Made by a program: the position numbers and the translations under genes | The notes under the pieces: generated by a model | Told to the model about the DNA's origin: nothing | What the model saw: only the letters and a program-made list of their open reading frames with translations | The model's database searches: none | Source of the DNA: UMGS1908 sp045588795 | Lineage (GTDB): Bacteria; Bacillota; Clostridia; Christensenellales; UBA1242 | Direction of reading: 5' to 3' | NCBI GenBank assembly: GCA_045588795.1 | Contig: JAZNEY010000105.1 | Span: 1-16,754, forward strand | Length of the DNA: 16,754 nt | Shown here: positions 1 to 6,659 of the stretch, piece after piece | Position numbering within the stretch: the first letter of the stretch is position 1 | Layout of the letters: each line of letters opens with the position of its first letter

Positions 1-749
1 GTTCTAAAAATTGAATATTTCTCAACACTTTCATCTTCAATTGAGCGTTTTCTTCTCATTCCAGCAGTGTCAATCAACAAGTATTTTTTCTTGTTACAAT
101 TAAATGGAACATCAACGCTGTCTCTTGTGGTTCCTGAAATATTAGAAACGATTACACGATCTTCACCAACAAGCCTATTAATTATTGATGACTTTCCAGT
201 GTTTGGTTTTCCAACAATAGCAATTTTTAAAACATCACTTTCTTCTTCAATTTCAGTTTTATTTAAATTCTTTACTATTTCATCAAGTAAATCGCCAATT
301 CCTTTTGCCTGCTCACCAGAAATTGGAAATGGCTCACCCATTCCAAGCTCATAGAAATCATAGATATTATCTGTTTTAAACGTATCATATTTATTTGCAA
401 CAAGTATAACTTTCTTGCCTGACTTTCGAAGTTTCTCTGCGACTGCAAAGTCTGTTGGAACGAGCCCCTCTTTCCCATCAACAAAAAACAAAATTAAGTC
501 AGCAAGGTCAATTGCTATATCAACCTGCTTGTTAATATGAACGGTAAAATTGTCATTTTTATCAAATTGCACACCGCCGGTGTCTATGATTGTAAAAGAG
601 TTCCCGCACCACTCTACATCTGCATAAAGTCTGTCTCTGGTAACACCTGGCATATCATCAACTATTGAAATTCTTTTGCCAACAACTCTATTAAAAAATG
701 TACTTTTACCTGTATTTGGTCTACCAACTATTGCAACTAATGATTTCAT
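1..749 (-). CDS. der: Ribosome-assembly GTPase Der (EngA), 3' end cut by window edge
   Basis: Der is a tandem-GTPase protein that binds the 50S subunit precursor and is needed for ribosome assembly. The minus-strand frame is open from ATG at 749 to base 1 (249 codons), with no stop, so the gene runs off the window. GTPase domain 1 shows the P-loop GRPNTGKST (residues 9-17), DTGG (56-59) and NKYD (119-122). GTPase domain 2 starts with GKPNTGKSS (180-188) and DTAGMRRK (227-234). Two P-loops in one chain, with the DTAGMRRK switch, are diagnostic of Der. Family members are about 430-450 residues, so the rest of domain 2 and the KH-like domain lie outside. The Shine-Dalgarno is modest (AGAGGA about 12 bases before the ATG). 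The gene has its own promoter and is insulated from spoIIP by a terminator. The family call is very secure; only the 3' end is unknown. Confidence 0.96.
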   Translation of the reverse strand, partial: MKSLVAIVGRPNTGKSTFFNRVVGKRISIVDDMPGVTRDRLYADVEWCGNSFTIIDTGGVQFDKNDNFTVHINKQVDIAIDLADLILFFVDGKEGLVPTDFAVAEKLRKSGKKVILVANKYDTFKTDNIYDFYELGMGEPFPISGEQAKGIGDLLDEIVKNLNKTEIEEESDVLKIAIVGKPNTGKSSIINRLVGEDRVIVSNISGTTRDSVDVPFNCNKKKYLLIDTAGMRRKRSIEDESVEKYSIFR

Positions 750-781
750 AATCTCAACTAATCCTCTATTTTAATTATTAT

Positions 782-810
782 ATTATACATATTTAATTGT
801 TGATTTGCAA
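782..810 (-). promoter_or_regulatory. Sigma-A promoter for der
   Basis: On the minus strand, TTGCAA (805-810) and TATAAT (782-787) are separated by exactly 17 bases. This is a near-consensus vegetative promoter in the gap between the spoIIP terminator and the der start. Transcription would begin near 775, giving a leader of about 25 bases. Read directly from the sequence; activity is inferred. Confidence 0.75.
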
Positions 811-840
811 GAGAAAATTAATATTTGAACTTTATACATA

Positions 841-872
841 AAAAATAGCGACTAGAATTAGTCGCTATTTTT
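841..872 (-). terminator. Rho-independent terminator after spoIIP
   Basis: TAGCGACTA (846-854) and TAGTCGCTA (859-867) form a 9-bp perfect stem with a 4-base loop. A/T runs flank it on both sides and extend the stem. Read on the minus strand it directly follows the spoIIP stop and ends in a T run. It separates the spoIIP unit from der. Confidence 0.9.
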
Positions 873-2072
873 TTAATTACTTGCTTTCTTTTTGCCAAAA
901 ATTCCAGCAAACAGTTCACTAAAAAACCTTGATACAGAATGTCTTACTTTCTTTGAAAATAAACATAATAATCCAAAAATCAAAGCCACCCCACCAATAG
1001 AGCCAAGAACAATCCAAAGCGTTCTGTTTGTCGCTTTACTTGAATCACCCATATTACTGTTGTTTTGCACCATTCCAGTACTTAGGCTGTCCCCTGATGA
1101 ACTTTCAACTTCAATATCCTCTAAACTGGAAGTGCTTGCAGACCTTGTTCCATACAGCACAACATCAATAGTTTTTGCAAGTGGAACAACTGATTTTAAC
1201 ACCAATTCTTTTTCAATTAAATTTGTACCCATCTCAAAAAGCATTGCTCTTGCTGAAAGTTGTTGATTGTAGTTTCCTTTGCCAATGTAAATATCTTTTA
1301 TTAGACCTGGATACACTTCATCTGCATAGGCTTTAATGTTTAAAGCAAACTCTTTGTTTATCGCAGAATTAACATTTGCAGAACCAACCACCATTCTAAC
1401 CTTGCTCATCTTTTCGCCATTTACAGTTGTGATATATTCAGACCTTGGTGTTGCATCTCTGTGAATGTCAAAAATTGCATCAAGCCCATTTTTTAATAAT
1501 ACTGATGCGGTTTGCTCACTTCTGTCATAAGCTCCCGAGTCGTGTGGCAAGTGCAAGTCCTCGGAATAGAAAACTTTTACACCCATATTTTCAAATTGAG
1601 TTTTTAAAGCCGAGCCTATATCGTGTATTCCACCCGCACCATAAATGCTATCTGTACCATCAACATCATTATAACACTCATCATTATGAGTATGATATAA
1701 TCCTATCTTTTTCTCTACCGAAGCATTTACCGTTTCAAGTTTGTTTTTTCTTGTAATGCTGTACACTGGCATTTTCACATCTTCTGTAAATTTTGCGACA
1801 GCAGTTTTTTCTTCTTCATTTACTGATTGAATTTTGTATAATTTATTATCTGCACTTATATATTCATCATCAACATTTATTCCATCACCTTTCATAAAAA
1901 CAACTTTTGAAGAGTCATCTGCATCATAAACCACAAAGCAATTAGTTTGTTCATCTTGCGCAAGAGCCTTATTTACTTCATTATCACAATGCGGACAAAA
2001 AGAAAAACTAAAAAGAGCAAAGGAAACAATTAATAATGCAAATAAACCTAGTTCAAATACTCTATTTTTCAT
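873..2072 (-). CDS. spoIIP: Stage II sporulation protein P (engulfment peptidoglycan hydrolase), with extra C-terminal TM
   Basis: SpoIIP is the amidase/endopeptidase that, with SpoIID and SpoIIM, thins septal peptidoglycan so that the mother cell engulfs the forespore. Numbered from the ATG at 2072 (399 residues), an N-terminal membrane anchor lies at about 7-26. The catalytic domain carries GLYHTHN (124-130), GGIHDIG (147-153), FDIHRDA (201-207) and LFEMG (278-282), which match the conserved His and Glu blocks of the SpoIIP family. A Ser/Asn-rich linker (about 310-350), a second hydrophobic segment (about 352-372) and a Lys/Arg-rich tail follow; this C-terminal anchor is not part of the classical Bacillus protein. 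An upstream in-frame ATG at 2096 has no spaced Shine-Dalgarno. The ATG at 2072 follows GAGGGGG by about 10 bases and overlaps the preceding stop by 11 bases, so I prefer it. Mother-cell control is expected from the family but no promoter was recognised. Confidence 0.92.
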   Translation of the reverse strand: MKNRVFELGLFALLIVSFALFSFSFCPHCDNEVNKALAQDEQTNCFVVYDADDSSKVVFMKGDGINVDDEYISADNKLYKIQSVNEEEKTAVAKFTEDVKMPVYSITRKNKLETVNASVEKKIGLYHTHNDECYNDVDGTDSIYGAGGIHDIGSALKTQFENMGVKVFYSEDLHLPHDSGAYDRSEQTASVLLKNGLDAIFDIHRDATPRSEYITTVNGEKMSKVRMVVGSANVNSAINKEFALNIKAYADEVYPGLIKDIYIGKGNYNQQLSARAMLFEMGTNLIEKELVLKSVVPLAKTIDVVLYGTRSASTSSLEDIEVESSSGDSLSTGMVQNNSNMGDSSKATNRTLWIVLGSIGGVALIFGLLCLFSKKVRHSVSRFFSELFAGIFGKKKASN

Positions 2073-2814
2073 TTTCGCTTTCCCCCTCTTTTGCATCCTT
2101 TATATAATTTTTCTTGTACCTGCCTGTAACATCTGCTACATCTGTATTCTTTTCTTCACCCTCAATTTCAATAAACTCACCGCTTTCAAAGTCAAATACT
2201 TTTTGAGGAGATTTTCCAGCCACCATTTCAAGCGCTGTACCCATACTTTCTGCAAGTCCAACAGCAATTAATGTTGATAGAATGATTGTATCAAACGCCC
2301 CTGCAAGACCAAGTCTTAAAGGAGTCTCTACCCCCATTCCAAGATTGATTAAAAATTGAATTGTTGAGGCTAGGAAAATACCTAGGATACTACATATAAA
2401 TGCATTTCTTCTGCTTCTTCCAAGGATATAAGCAACTGAGCCTGAAACCAACCCATAAATCCATACATTGTCAATAATAATATCTTCTGGGGTTTCACTT
2501 GGCATTAAATATTGAATTAATAATATCAATCCAGCAGTAACAAGCGAGCCAATTACAGCCCTTAATAGGTCTGGCGACCAACCTGTCTTTATCATTAAGT
2601 AGACACATACACCAAGCGGAATTAAAAAGCCACCTATTGAAAATGAAAACAATCTTCCAATTTGGATTGGCGGAATTATTACACCAACAATGATTGCCAC
2701 CAATAATCCAAGTGCCCATTTGTCATTCATTCGTAATTTATCTAAAACTCTTTGTCCTGCACCACATATTAACATAATGACTAAAATTGAAAGAACTATC
2801 AAACTAAAAGACAT
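2062..2814 (-). CDS. DUF1614-type polytopic membrane protein, cotranscribed with spoIIP
   Basis: This 250-residue protein of unknown function is mostly hydrophobic, with roughly seven to eight membrane segments between residues 3 and 190. A hydrophilic, charged cytoplasmic tail (about 195-250) follows. The blocks GAGQRVLDKLRMND (about 18-31), GRSRRNAF (about 132-139) and AGAFDTIILSTLIAVGLAE are what I associate with the DUF1614 family of Clostridia and some archaea. I recall such genes next to spoIIP in other Clostridia, but I cannot check that here. The start is well supported by GGGAGG about 8 bases before the ATG. Its 3' end overlaps the spoIIP start by 11 bases, so the two are translationally coupled. 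That coupling suggests a role with SpoIIP at the engulfment septum, but this is inference; no catalytic motif is visible. Confidence 0.82.
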   Translation of the reverse strand: MSFSLIVLSILVIMLICGAGQRVLDKLRMNDKWALGLLVAIIVGVIIPPIQIGRLFSFSIGGFLIPLGVCVYLMIKTGWSPDLLRAVIGSLVTAGLILLIQYLMPSETPEDIIIDNVWIYGLVSGSVAYILGRSRRNAFICSILGIFLASTIQFLINLGMGVETPLRLGLAGAFDTIILSTLIAVGLAESMGTALEMVAGKSPQKVFDFESGEFIEIEGEEKNTDVADVTGRYKKNYIKDAKEGESENEK

Positions 2815-2859
2815 TTTTGTTTTCCTCCCTTGTCCTTAGTTTGGTTTGAATTTCAAATT

Positions 2860-4653
2860 TTATGCTCCCACCACGCAAGTTTTACATTTTATTACACATT
2901 TTTTTGAAACCGACTTAATTAAGGCCATAGCGAGAGATATAAATACTATGCACACAATAAATCCAAAGAGTAAACCAAACATTTCAGCAAATGTATAAAA
3001 CACAAATGCCATACTGTAAGCAAAAATCATTTGTATAATAAATAGTTTAAATTGAAATTTTCCACCAAACTCGACCCCCGCACAACGAAGAGCAGGCAAA
3101 CACGGAGAGTATAGCATTATAAATAAAATAAATGTTACAGATGATACTAGTCCCATTCCAAGCCCCTCACCATATAGTGCTATTGTTGAAATTATATTTT
3201 CCTTTGCTATAAGCCCTGTCAAAAGAGACATTATTACAGCCTTATTATTAAGCCCAATTGGTTTGAATAATATCCCGACAACATTTGTGAACAAATCAAC
3301 AATAGATAAACTTTGCCCCTTAACTTCTATGTATATATTCATACAAAGCCAAACTACGCTTGCAACCAACAAAACAGTTCCCGCAACCTTTTTTAAAAAA
3401 TCCTTAATCAATATTGTTGATTGCTTTAAAAGAGTTTTTGCATCGGGAGTCTTGAGTCTTGGTACCTCCATAATAAAATACTCTTTGTCTGTATCACGAA
3501 TTGACCTCATATAAATAATTGCTATATATAAAACCAATGCAACAATCAATAGTACAAGGTAATTGTTTCCCGCCAAAAGATTCGTTGATAAATACAATAA
3601 TATTGGAAGTTTTGCAGAGCAACCAATAAACGGCAACAGCAAACAAGTCTGCTTTCTGCATTTGATGTTTTCAATGTTTCGCGTTGCAAGTACGCCAGAT
3701 GTAGTACAACCCATTCCAATACTCATTCCAAAAATAGACTTTCCGTTTAATCCCAATGAATTTAAATTAATATTGAATAAATATGACACCCTTGGCAAAT
3801 ATCCACTCTCTTCTAGAATGTACATACATAACAGCATAATGAAAAGTTGTGGTAAAAACGCAAGCACAGACCCCAAACCTTTTAGAATTACAACTTGCAA
3901 AAAATCTATTAGCAAATACTTTTCATGGCTTGCAATTATAGAGATAAAATATTCACAAAGCATTTCCCAATATGAATAAACTTTTAAACTTAGCCACTCG
4001 CCGACAGATAAAAAACTTAAATAGTAAATCAAACCAATAACTATAAAGAATATAACCTTGCCCACAACTGGGTGTAATAAAATTTTATCTAGTTTCTGAC
4101 TGTCAATTTTTACAACTTTTAAAATTTCAACAATTTCATTATATCCTATACCAAGTACTCCAAGTCCAGATTTTTGCAAAACTTTATCAAACAACCATTT
4201 TAAAATATCTTTTCTTTTTTTCCTTGCATCTCCATAGTATATTGGAATTTGTAACTTATTTTCAAGTTTTTCAATACACTCTTTTTCAATTTTTGCATCT
4301 TTTTCATTTATAAACAAACTTAAATCGTGCCCTGCATTTATCAGTTCAACAAAAAGTCGCATATTTTTTTCTATGTCTGCGGTGCTTGTTACATAAACAA
4401 CTTTTGAATTTTTGTGTTTTTCAAGATAGTTTTTTGTAATACTTTCATCTGCACCTTTTGAATATGTCGAATATAGCCCCGGTAAATCAACAACATCTAC
4501 CTTTTGCTTTGCAAATGCGACCTGTCTTTTCGCTTCTTTGACTGTAACGCCACTGTAATTTGCAACCTTTTCATTGCTTTTAGTGATGTTGTTAAAAAGT
4601 GTTGTTTTGCCTGTGTTGGGATTCCCAACTATTAATATCTCTGTGCTACTCAT
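2860..4653 (-). CDS. feoB: Ferrous iron transporter FeoB, short divergent form
   Basis: FeoB is a membrane protein with a cytoplasmic GTPase domain that imports Fe(II). The G domain shows GNPNTGKT (10-17), T37 in the switch I VTV, DLPG (56-59) and NEKD (116-119), an unusual G4. The membrane part has two gate motifs with conserved cysteines, GMGCTTSGVLATR (313-325) and PFIGCSAKLP (341-350), then LTGLIAKE (478-485) and YSPCLPA (515-521). Canonical proteins usually read GCxVPA in the first gate, whereas this one reads GCTTSG. At 597 residues it is shorter than many FeoB proteins. The C-terminus ends in a small Cys cluster (C586, C590, C593), recalling the Cys-rich partners often associated with FeoB. 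The start overlaps the feoA stop by 8 bases, with GGAG 7 bases upstream. The family assignment is secure, but metal specificity cannot be read from sequence. Confidence 0.94.
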   Translation of the reverse strand: MSSTEILIVGNPNTGKTTLFNNITKSNEKVANYSGVTVKEAKRQVAFAKQKVDVVDLPGLYSTYSKGADESITKNYLEKHKNSKVVYVTSTADIEKNMRLFVELINAGHDLSLFINEKDAKIEKECIEKLENKLQIPIYYGDARKKRKDILKWLFDKVLQKSGLGVLGIGYNEIVEILKVVKIDSQKLDKILLHPVVGKVIFFIVIGLIYYLSFLSVGEWLSLKVYSYWEMLCEYFISIIASHEKYLLIDFLQVVILKGLGSVLAFLPQLFIMLLCMYILEESGYLPRVSYLFNINLNSLGLNGKSIFGMSIGMGCTTSGVLATRNIENIKCRKQTCLLLPFIGCSAKLPILLYLSTNLLAGNNYLVLLIVALVLYIAIIYMRSIRDTDKEYFIMEVPRLKTPDAKTLLKQSTILIKDFLKKVAGTVLLVASVVWLCMNIYIEVKGQSLSIVDLFTNVVGILFKPIGLNNKAVIMSLLTGLIAKENIISTIALYGEGLGMGLVSSVTFILFIMLYSPCLPALRCAGVEFGGKFQFKLFIIQMIFAYSMAFVFYTFAEMFGLLFGFIVCIVFISLAMALIKSVSKKCVIKCKTCVVGA

Positions 4654-4867
4654 TTATTTGCTCCACCAAAAATTTTTCTGCCAAAAAATCATTTATTGCA
4701 TATGTTGAATTTAATACTTTTACCAACATCATTCCTTTTATCCTTGATTGAATCATAAGTTTTGCTCCACTCACAAAACCAAAAGATGAAAGCCTATCCT
4801 TCAAACTTCCATCTGTAATATCATTTAATACTAATATTTTTAAACCTTTTACTTCATTAAGTTTCAC
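4646..4867 (-). CDS. feoA: FeoA, SH3-like accessory protein of FeoB
   Basis: This 73-residue protein has the FeoA pattern. It opens with MKLNEVKGLKILVL, then GSLKDRLSSFGFVSGAKL, an SH3-like hydrophobic core and a C-terminal strand pair. FeoA binds the cytoplasmic side of FeoB and is needed for Fe(II) uptake. The start is GTG at 4867. No in-frame ATG lies close by, and GTG gives the normal FeoA N-terminus. The only Shine-Dalgarno, AGAGG (4879-4883), is 11 bases upstream and lies inside the 3' arm of the hairpin that follows nrdR. FeoA and FeoB are coupled by an 8-base overlap (ATGAGTAG). No promoter fits between the hairpin and the start, so transcription must come through that hairpin or start just before it. 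Confidence 0.9.
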   Translation of the reverse strand: MKLNEVKGLKILVLNDITDGSLKDRLSSFGFVSGAKLMIQSRIKGMMLVKVLNSTYAINDFLAEKFLVEQINE

Positions 4868-4913
4868 AAAAAAAAATACCTCTAACTAACTATATGTGTT
4901 AATTAAAGGTATT
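4868..4913 (-). terminator. nrdR terminator / possible feoAB attenuator containing the feoA Shine-Dalgarno
   Basis: On the minus strand two 15-base arms (4899-4913 and 4875-4889) pair fully, with two G-U pairs. They enclose a 9-base loop, and a run of nine T (4868-4876) follows. This is a strong intrinsic terminator directly after the nrdR stop. The feoA GTG begins right after the T run and its AGAGG lies in the 3' arm, so the same hairpin would also hide the feoA ribosome-binding site. Confidence 0.85.
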
Positions 4914-4918
4914 ATGTT

Positions 4919-5383
4919 TTATTTTGTTTCTATGCCTTTTGCAAGAATTTCAATAAACTCTTTAAACTTTGAAATATCTTCAAATTGTTTATAAACTGAT
5001 GCAAACCTAATATATGCAACTTTGTCAACCTTTTCAAGTTCCCTCATTACCAGTTCGCCAATTTCTGATGATGCAATCTCCTTGTCCGCTAATGTCATTA
5101 TTTGCTTTTCAATGTTTGCAACCATCTCATCAATCTGCTCGCTTGACACAGGTCTTTTTTCAGATGCCCTTATAATTCCATTCCTTATTTTTTCAACTCT
5201 GAATAGTTGTCTTTCACCATTTCTTTTAATAACGAGAATTGGCGTCTCTTCTATTCTTTCATAAGTCGTAAAACGCCTGCCACAAGCAATACATTCTCTT
5301 CTCCTTTTAATTGAGTTTGCCTCCTCAATCATTCTGCTATCTACAACTTTACTTTCTTCACAACCACAAGATAAACAATGCAT
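4919..5383 (-). CDS. nrdR: Transcriptional repressor NrdR of ribonucleotide reductase genes
   Basis: NrdR is a zinc-ribbon plus ATP-cone repressor that senses ATP/dATP and turns down ribonucleotide reductase operons. Numbered from ATG 5383 (154 residues), the zinc ribbon is CLSC (3-6) and CIAC (about 32-35), with the linking VDSR and RRRECIACGRRFTTYERIE. The ATP-cone begins with the segment VIKRNGERQLFRVEKI and ends with VAYIRFASVYKQFEDI, a signature of the family. An upstream in-frame GTG at 5395 would add four residues. I prefer the ATG because NrdR proteins start two residues before the first Cys, although its Shine-Dalgarno is weak. The gene has its own sigma-A-like promoter. No classical pair of NrdR boxes was recognised in its upstream region, so autoregulation is not shown. 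Confidence 0.95.
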   Translation of the reverse strand: MHCLSCGCEESKVVDSRMIEEANSIKRRRECIACGRRFTTYERIEETPILVIKRNGERQLFRVEKIRNGIIRASEKRPVSSEQIDEMVANIEKQIMTLADKEIASSEIGELVMRELEKVDKVAYIRFASVYKQFEDISKFKEFIEILAKGIETK

Positions 5384-5408
5384 AACCACACCCACTTCTT
5401 TTTTCTTA

Positions 5409-5438
5409 AGTATAACAAATTTTGGTTGTGTTTCGCAA
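5409..5438 (-). promoter_or_regulatory. Sigma-A-like promoter for nrdR
   Basis: On the minus strand TTGCGA (5433-5438) and TATACT (5409-5414) are spaced by 18 bases. They start immediately after the stop of the ylmC-like gene, and the transcript would begin near 5402, about 20 bases before the nrdR ATG. Sequence match only. Confidence 0.6.
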
Positions 5439-5750
5439 CTATTTATTTATTTTCTTGAAATGTTTTGGAATATACATAAATTCACCCTGAGGGTTGTTTT
5501 CTTTTTTTGCAACCAAAGTTGGAATATTGACAAGTATTACATCTTCACCAATTAAGAATATATCTTGCAAATTTATTGTTCTTGACTCACCTTTTTTAAG
5601 TCCAAAAGCCTTTGATTGACCGGGGATTGTAAAACTTTTAACTGTTGTATTTTCACTATCAAAAACTATGTCATCTGGAAAACCCAACTTCTTCCCATCA
5701 ACAATGTTAATAATTTCCTTTTGTTTTAAATCGACAAAATTCAATAACAT
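5439..5750 (-). CDS. YlmC/YmxH-family PRC-barrel sporulation-associated protein
   Basis: This 103-residue protein fits the small PRC-barrel family called YlmC/YmxH in spore formers. It has an N-terminal segment KQKEIINIVDGKKLGFPDDI, a central IPGQSKAFGLKKGE and a strand-turn end DIFLIGEDVILVNI. The first 85 residues match the usual length of about 80-90; the last 18 (KKENNPQGEFMYIPKHFK and after) are an extension. In Bacillus subtilis ylmC lies just after sigG, so its presence beside sigG is conserved context, except that here the two genes are divergent. The function is unknown; other PRC-barrels bind proteins or RNA. The start is firm: AGGAG lies six bases before the ATG. No clear promoter was recognised on its side of the 75-base divergent region. 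Confidence 0.82.
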   Translation of the reverse strand: MLLNFVDLKQKEIINIVDGKKLGFPDDIVFDSENTTVKSFTIPGQSKAFGLKKGESRTINLQDIFLIGEDVILVNIPTLVAKKENNPQGEFMYIPKHFKKINK

Positions 5751-5774
5751 AAGCCACTCCTATTTTTATATTCT

Positions 5775-5804
5775 GCATAGTTTACTTTGTAATTGTTAAA
5801 AATA
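5775..5804 (+). promoter_or_regulatory. Candidate sigma-F-type promoter for sigG
   Basis: GCATA (5775-5779) matches the sigma-F -35 consensus GYWTA fully. A 15-base spacer follows, then GTTAAAAATA (5795-5804), which matches the -10 consensus GGNRANANTR at every specified base but one. Sigma-F drives sigG in the Bacillus subtilis forespore, so the match is biologically sensible. A start near 5811 leaves only about 15 bases of leader, with the Shine-Dalgarno at its 5' end, which is short. Confidence 0.6.
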
Positions 5805-5825
5805 CTCAATAAGGAGGTTTTATAA

Positions 5826-6602
5826 ATGGCAAACAAAGTAATGATATGTGGAATAGATACAAGTTCCCTGCCAAAAGTTTCAAATGCTGAAATGATTGAA
5901 CTACTTAGAAAATGCCAGTCAGGAGATGAAGAGGCACGAGAAAAGTGTATATTCTATAATATGCGTTTAGTGCTATCAATAGTCCAAAGATTTAATTTGA
6001 CAAAAGATATAGTTGATGATGTTTTTCAGGTTGGTATGGTTGGGCTTATAAAGTCTATAGACAACTTTAATGTTAATCTTGGAGTCCAATTTTCAACTTA
6101 TGCAGTTCCAATGATTATCGGCGAAATTAGAAGATTTATGAGAGACAGAACAAGCATTAAAGTTACAAGAAGTTTAAGAGATGTTGCCTACCGAGCTTTA
6201 AAAGCAAAAGAAGAAATAGAAAAGGACTCCATTGAAGAGGCTTCAATTCTTGAAATTGCCAGCCGGATTGATGAACCCGTTCACACAGTTACTGATTCCT
6301 TGCACGCAATAATGGACCCTGTGTCAATTTTTGAAAATGTGTACAATGATGGAGATGACAGCCTGCAACTTTTTGACCAAATCAAAGACACTAAATCTAC
6401 AGAAGAAAATTGGATTGAAAAAACAATATTAGATGATGGAATTAATATTCTTCCCGAACGAGAAAAAAACATTTTGCAACTAAGGTATTTTATTGGTAAA
6501 ACACAAACTGAAATTTCAAATGAAATTGGAATTTCTCAGGCACAAGTATCAAGGCTTGAAAAAGAGGCAATAAAACACATCAAGTCATATTTGACAGACT
6601 AA
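5826..6602 (+). CDS. sigG: RNA polymerase sigma-G factor (late forespore)
   Basis: Sigma-G is the late forespore sigma factor; it directs genes for DNA-protecting SASPs, germination proteins and signalling to the mother cell. The 258-residue protein starts with NKVMICGIDTSSLP, equivalent to the sigma-G-specific N-terminus. Region 2 carries NMRLVLSIVQRF (45-56), DDVFQVGMVGLIKSIDNF, FSTYAVPMIIGEIRRF and KVTRSLRD. Region 4 ends with GKTQTEISNEIGISQAQVSR. Residue 45 is Asn, the position reported in Bacillus subtilis to distinguish sigma-G from sigma-F for binding of the anti-sigma factor CsfB/Gin. AAGGAGG lies eight bases before the ATG. Unlike the usual sigE-sigG tandem, the gene is inverted relative to sigE and separated from it by an XRE regulator. 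A bidirectional terminator follows. Distinguishing it from sigma-F rests on the N-terminus and is secure. Confidence 0.96.
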   Translation: MANKVMICGIDTSSLPKVSNAEMIELLRKCQSGDEEAREKCIFYNMRLVLSIVQRFNLTKDIVDDVFQVGMVGLIKSIDNFNVNLGVQFSTYAVPMIIGEIRRFMRDRTSIKVTRSLRDVAYRALKAKEEIEKDSIEEASILEIASRIDEPVHTVTDSLHAIMDPVSIFENVYNDGDDSLQLFDQIKDTKSTEENWIEKTILDDGINILPEREKNILQLRYFIGKTQTEISNEIGISQAQVSRLEKEAIKHIKSYLTD

Positions 6603-6620
6603 AACGCCATAAAAACCGCA

Positions 6621-6658
6621 AAAAAAAGGCTCTATTGATAAAACCAATAGAGCCTTTT
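6621..6658. terminator. Bidirectional terminator between sigG and the XRE regulator
   Basis: AAAAGGCTCTATTG (6624-6637) and CAATAGAGCCTTTT (6645-6658) form a perfect 14-bp stem with a 7-base loop. On the plus strand it ends in four T. On the minus strand it ends in a seven-T run, so it serves both convergent genes and lies two bases past the regulator's stop. Confidence 0.92.
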
Positions 6659-6659
6659 C

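Noticed and set aside
2845..2857. 13-base palindrome TTTGAATTTCAAA between feoB and the DUF1614 gene
   Set aside because: Very AT-rich, no G-C core and no T run; likely chance.
2815..2900. Possible sigma-E promoter (CATAAAAT, minus strand) in front of the DUF1614-spoIIP unit
   Set aside because: The -10 fits but no ATA-type -35 lies at the right distance, and it overlaps the feoB stop. Not strong enough to list.
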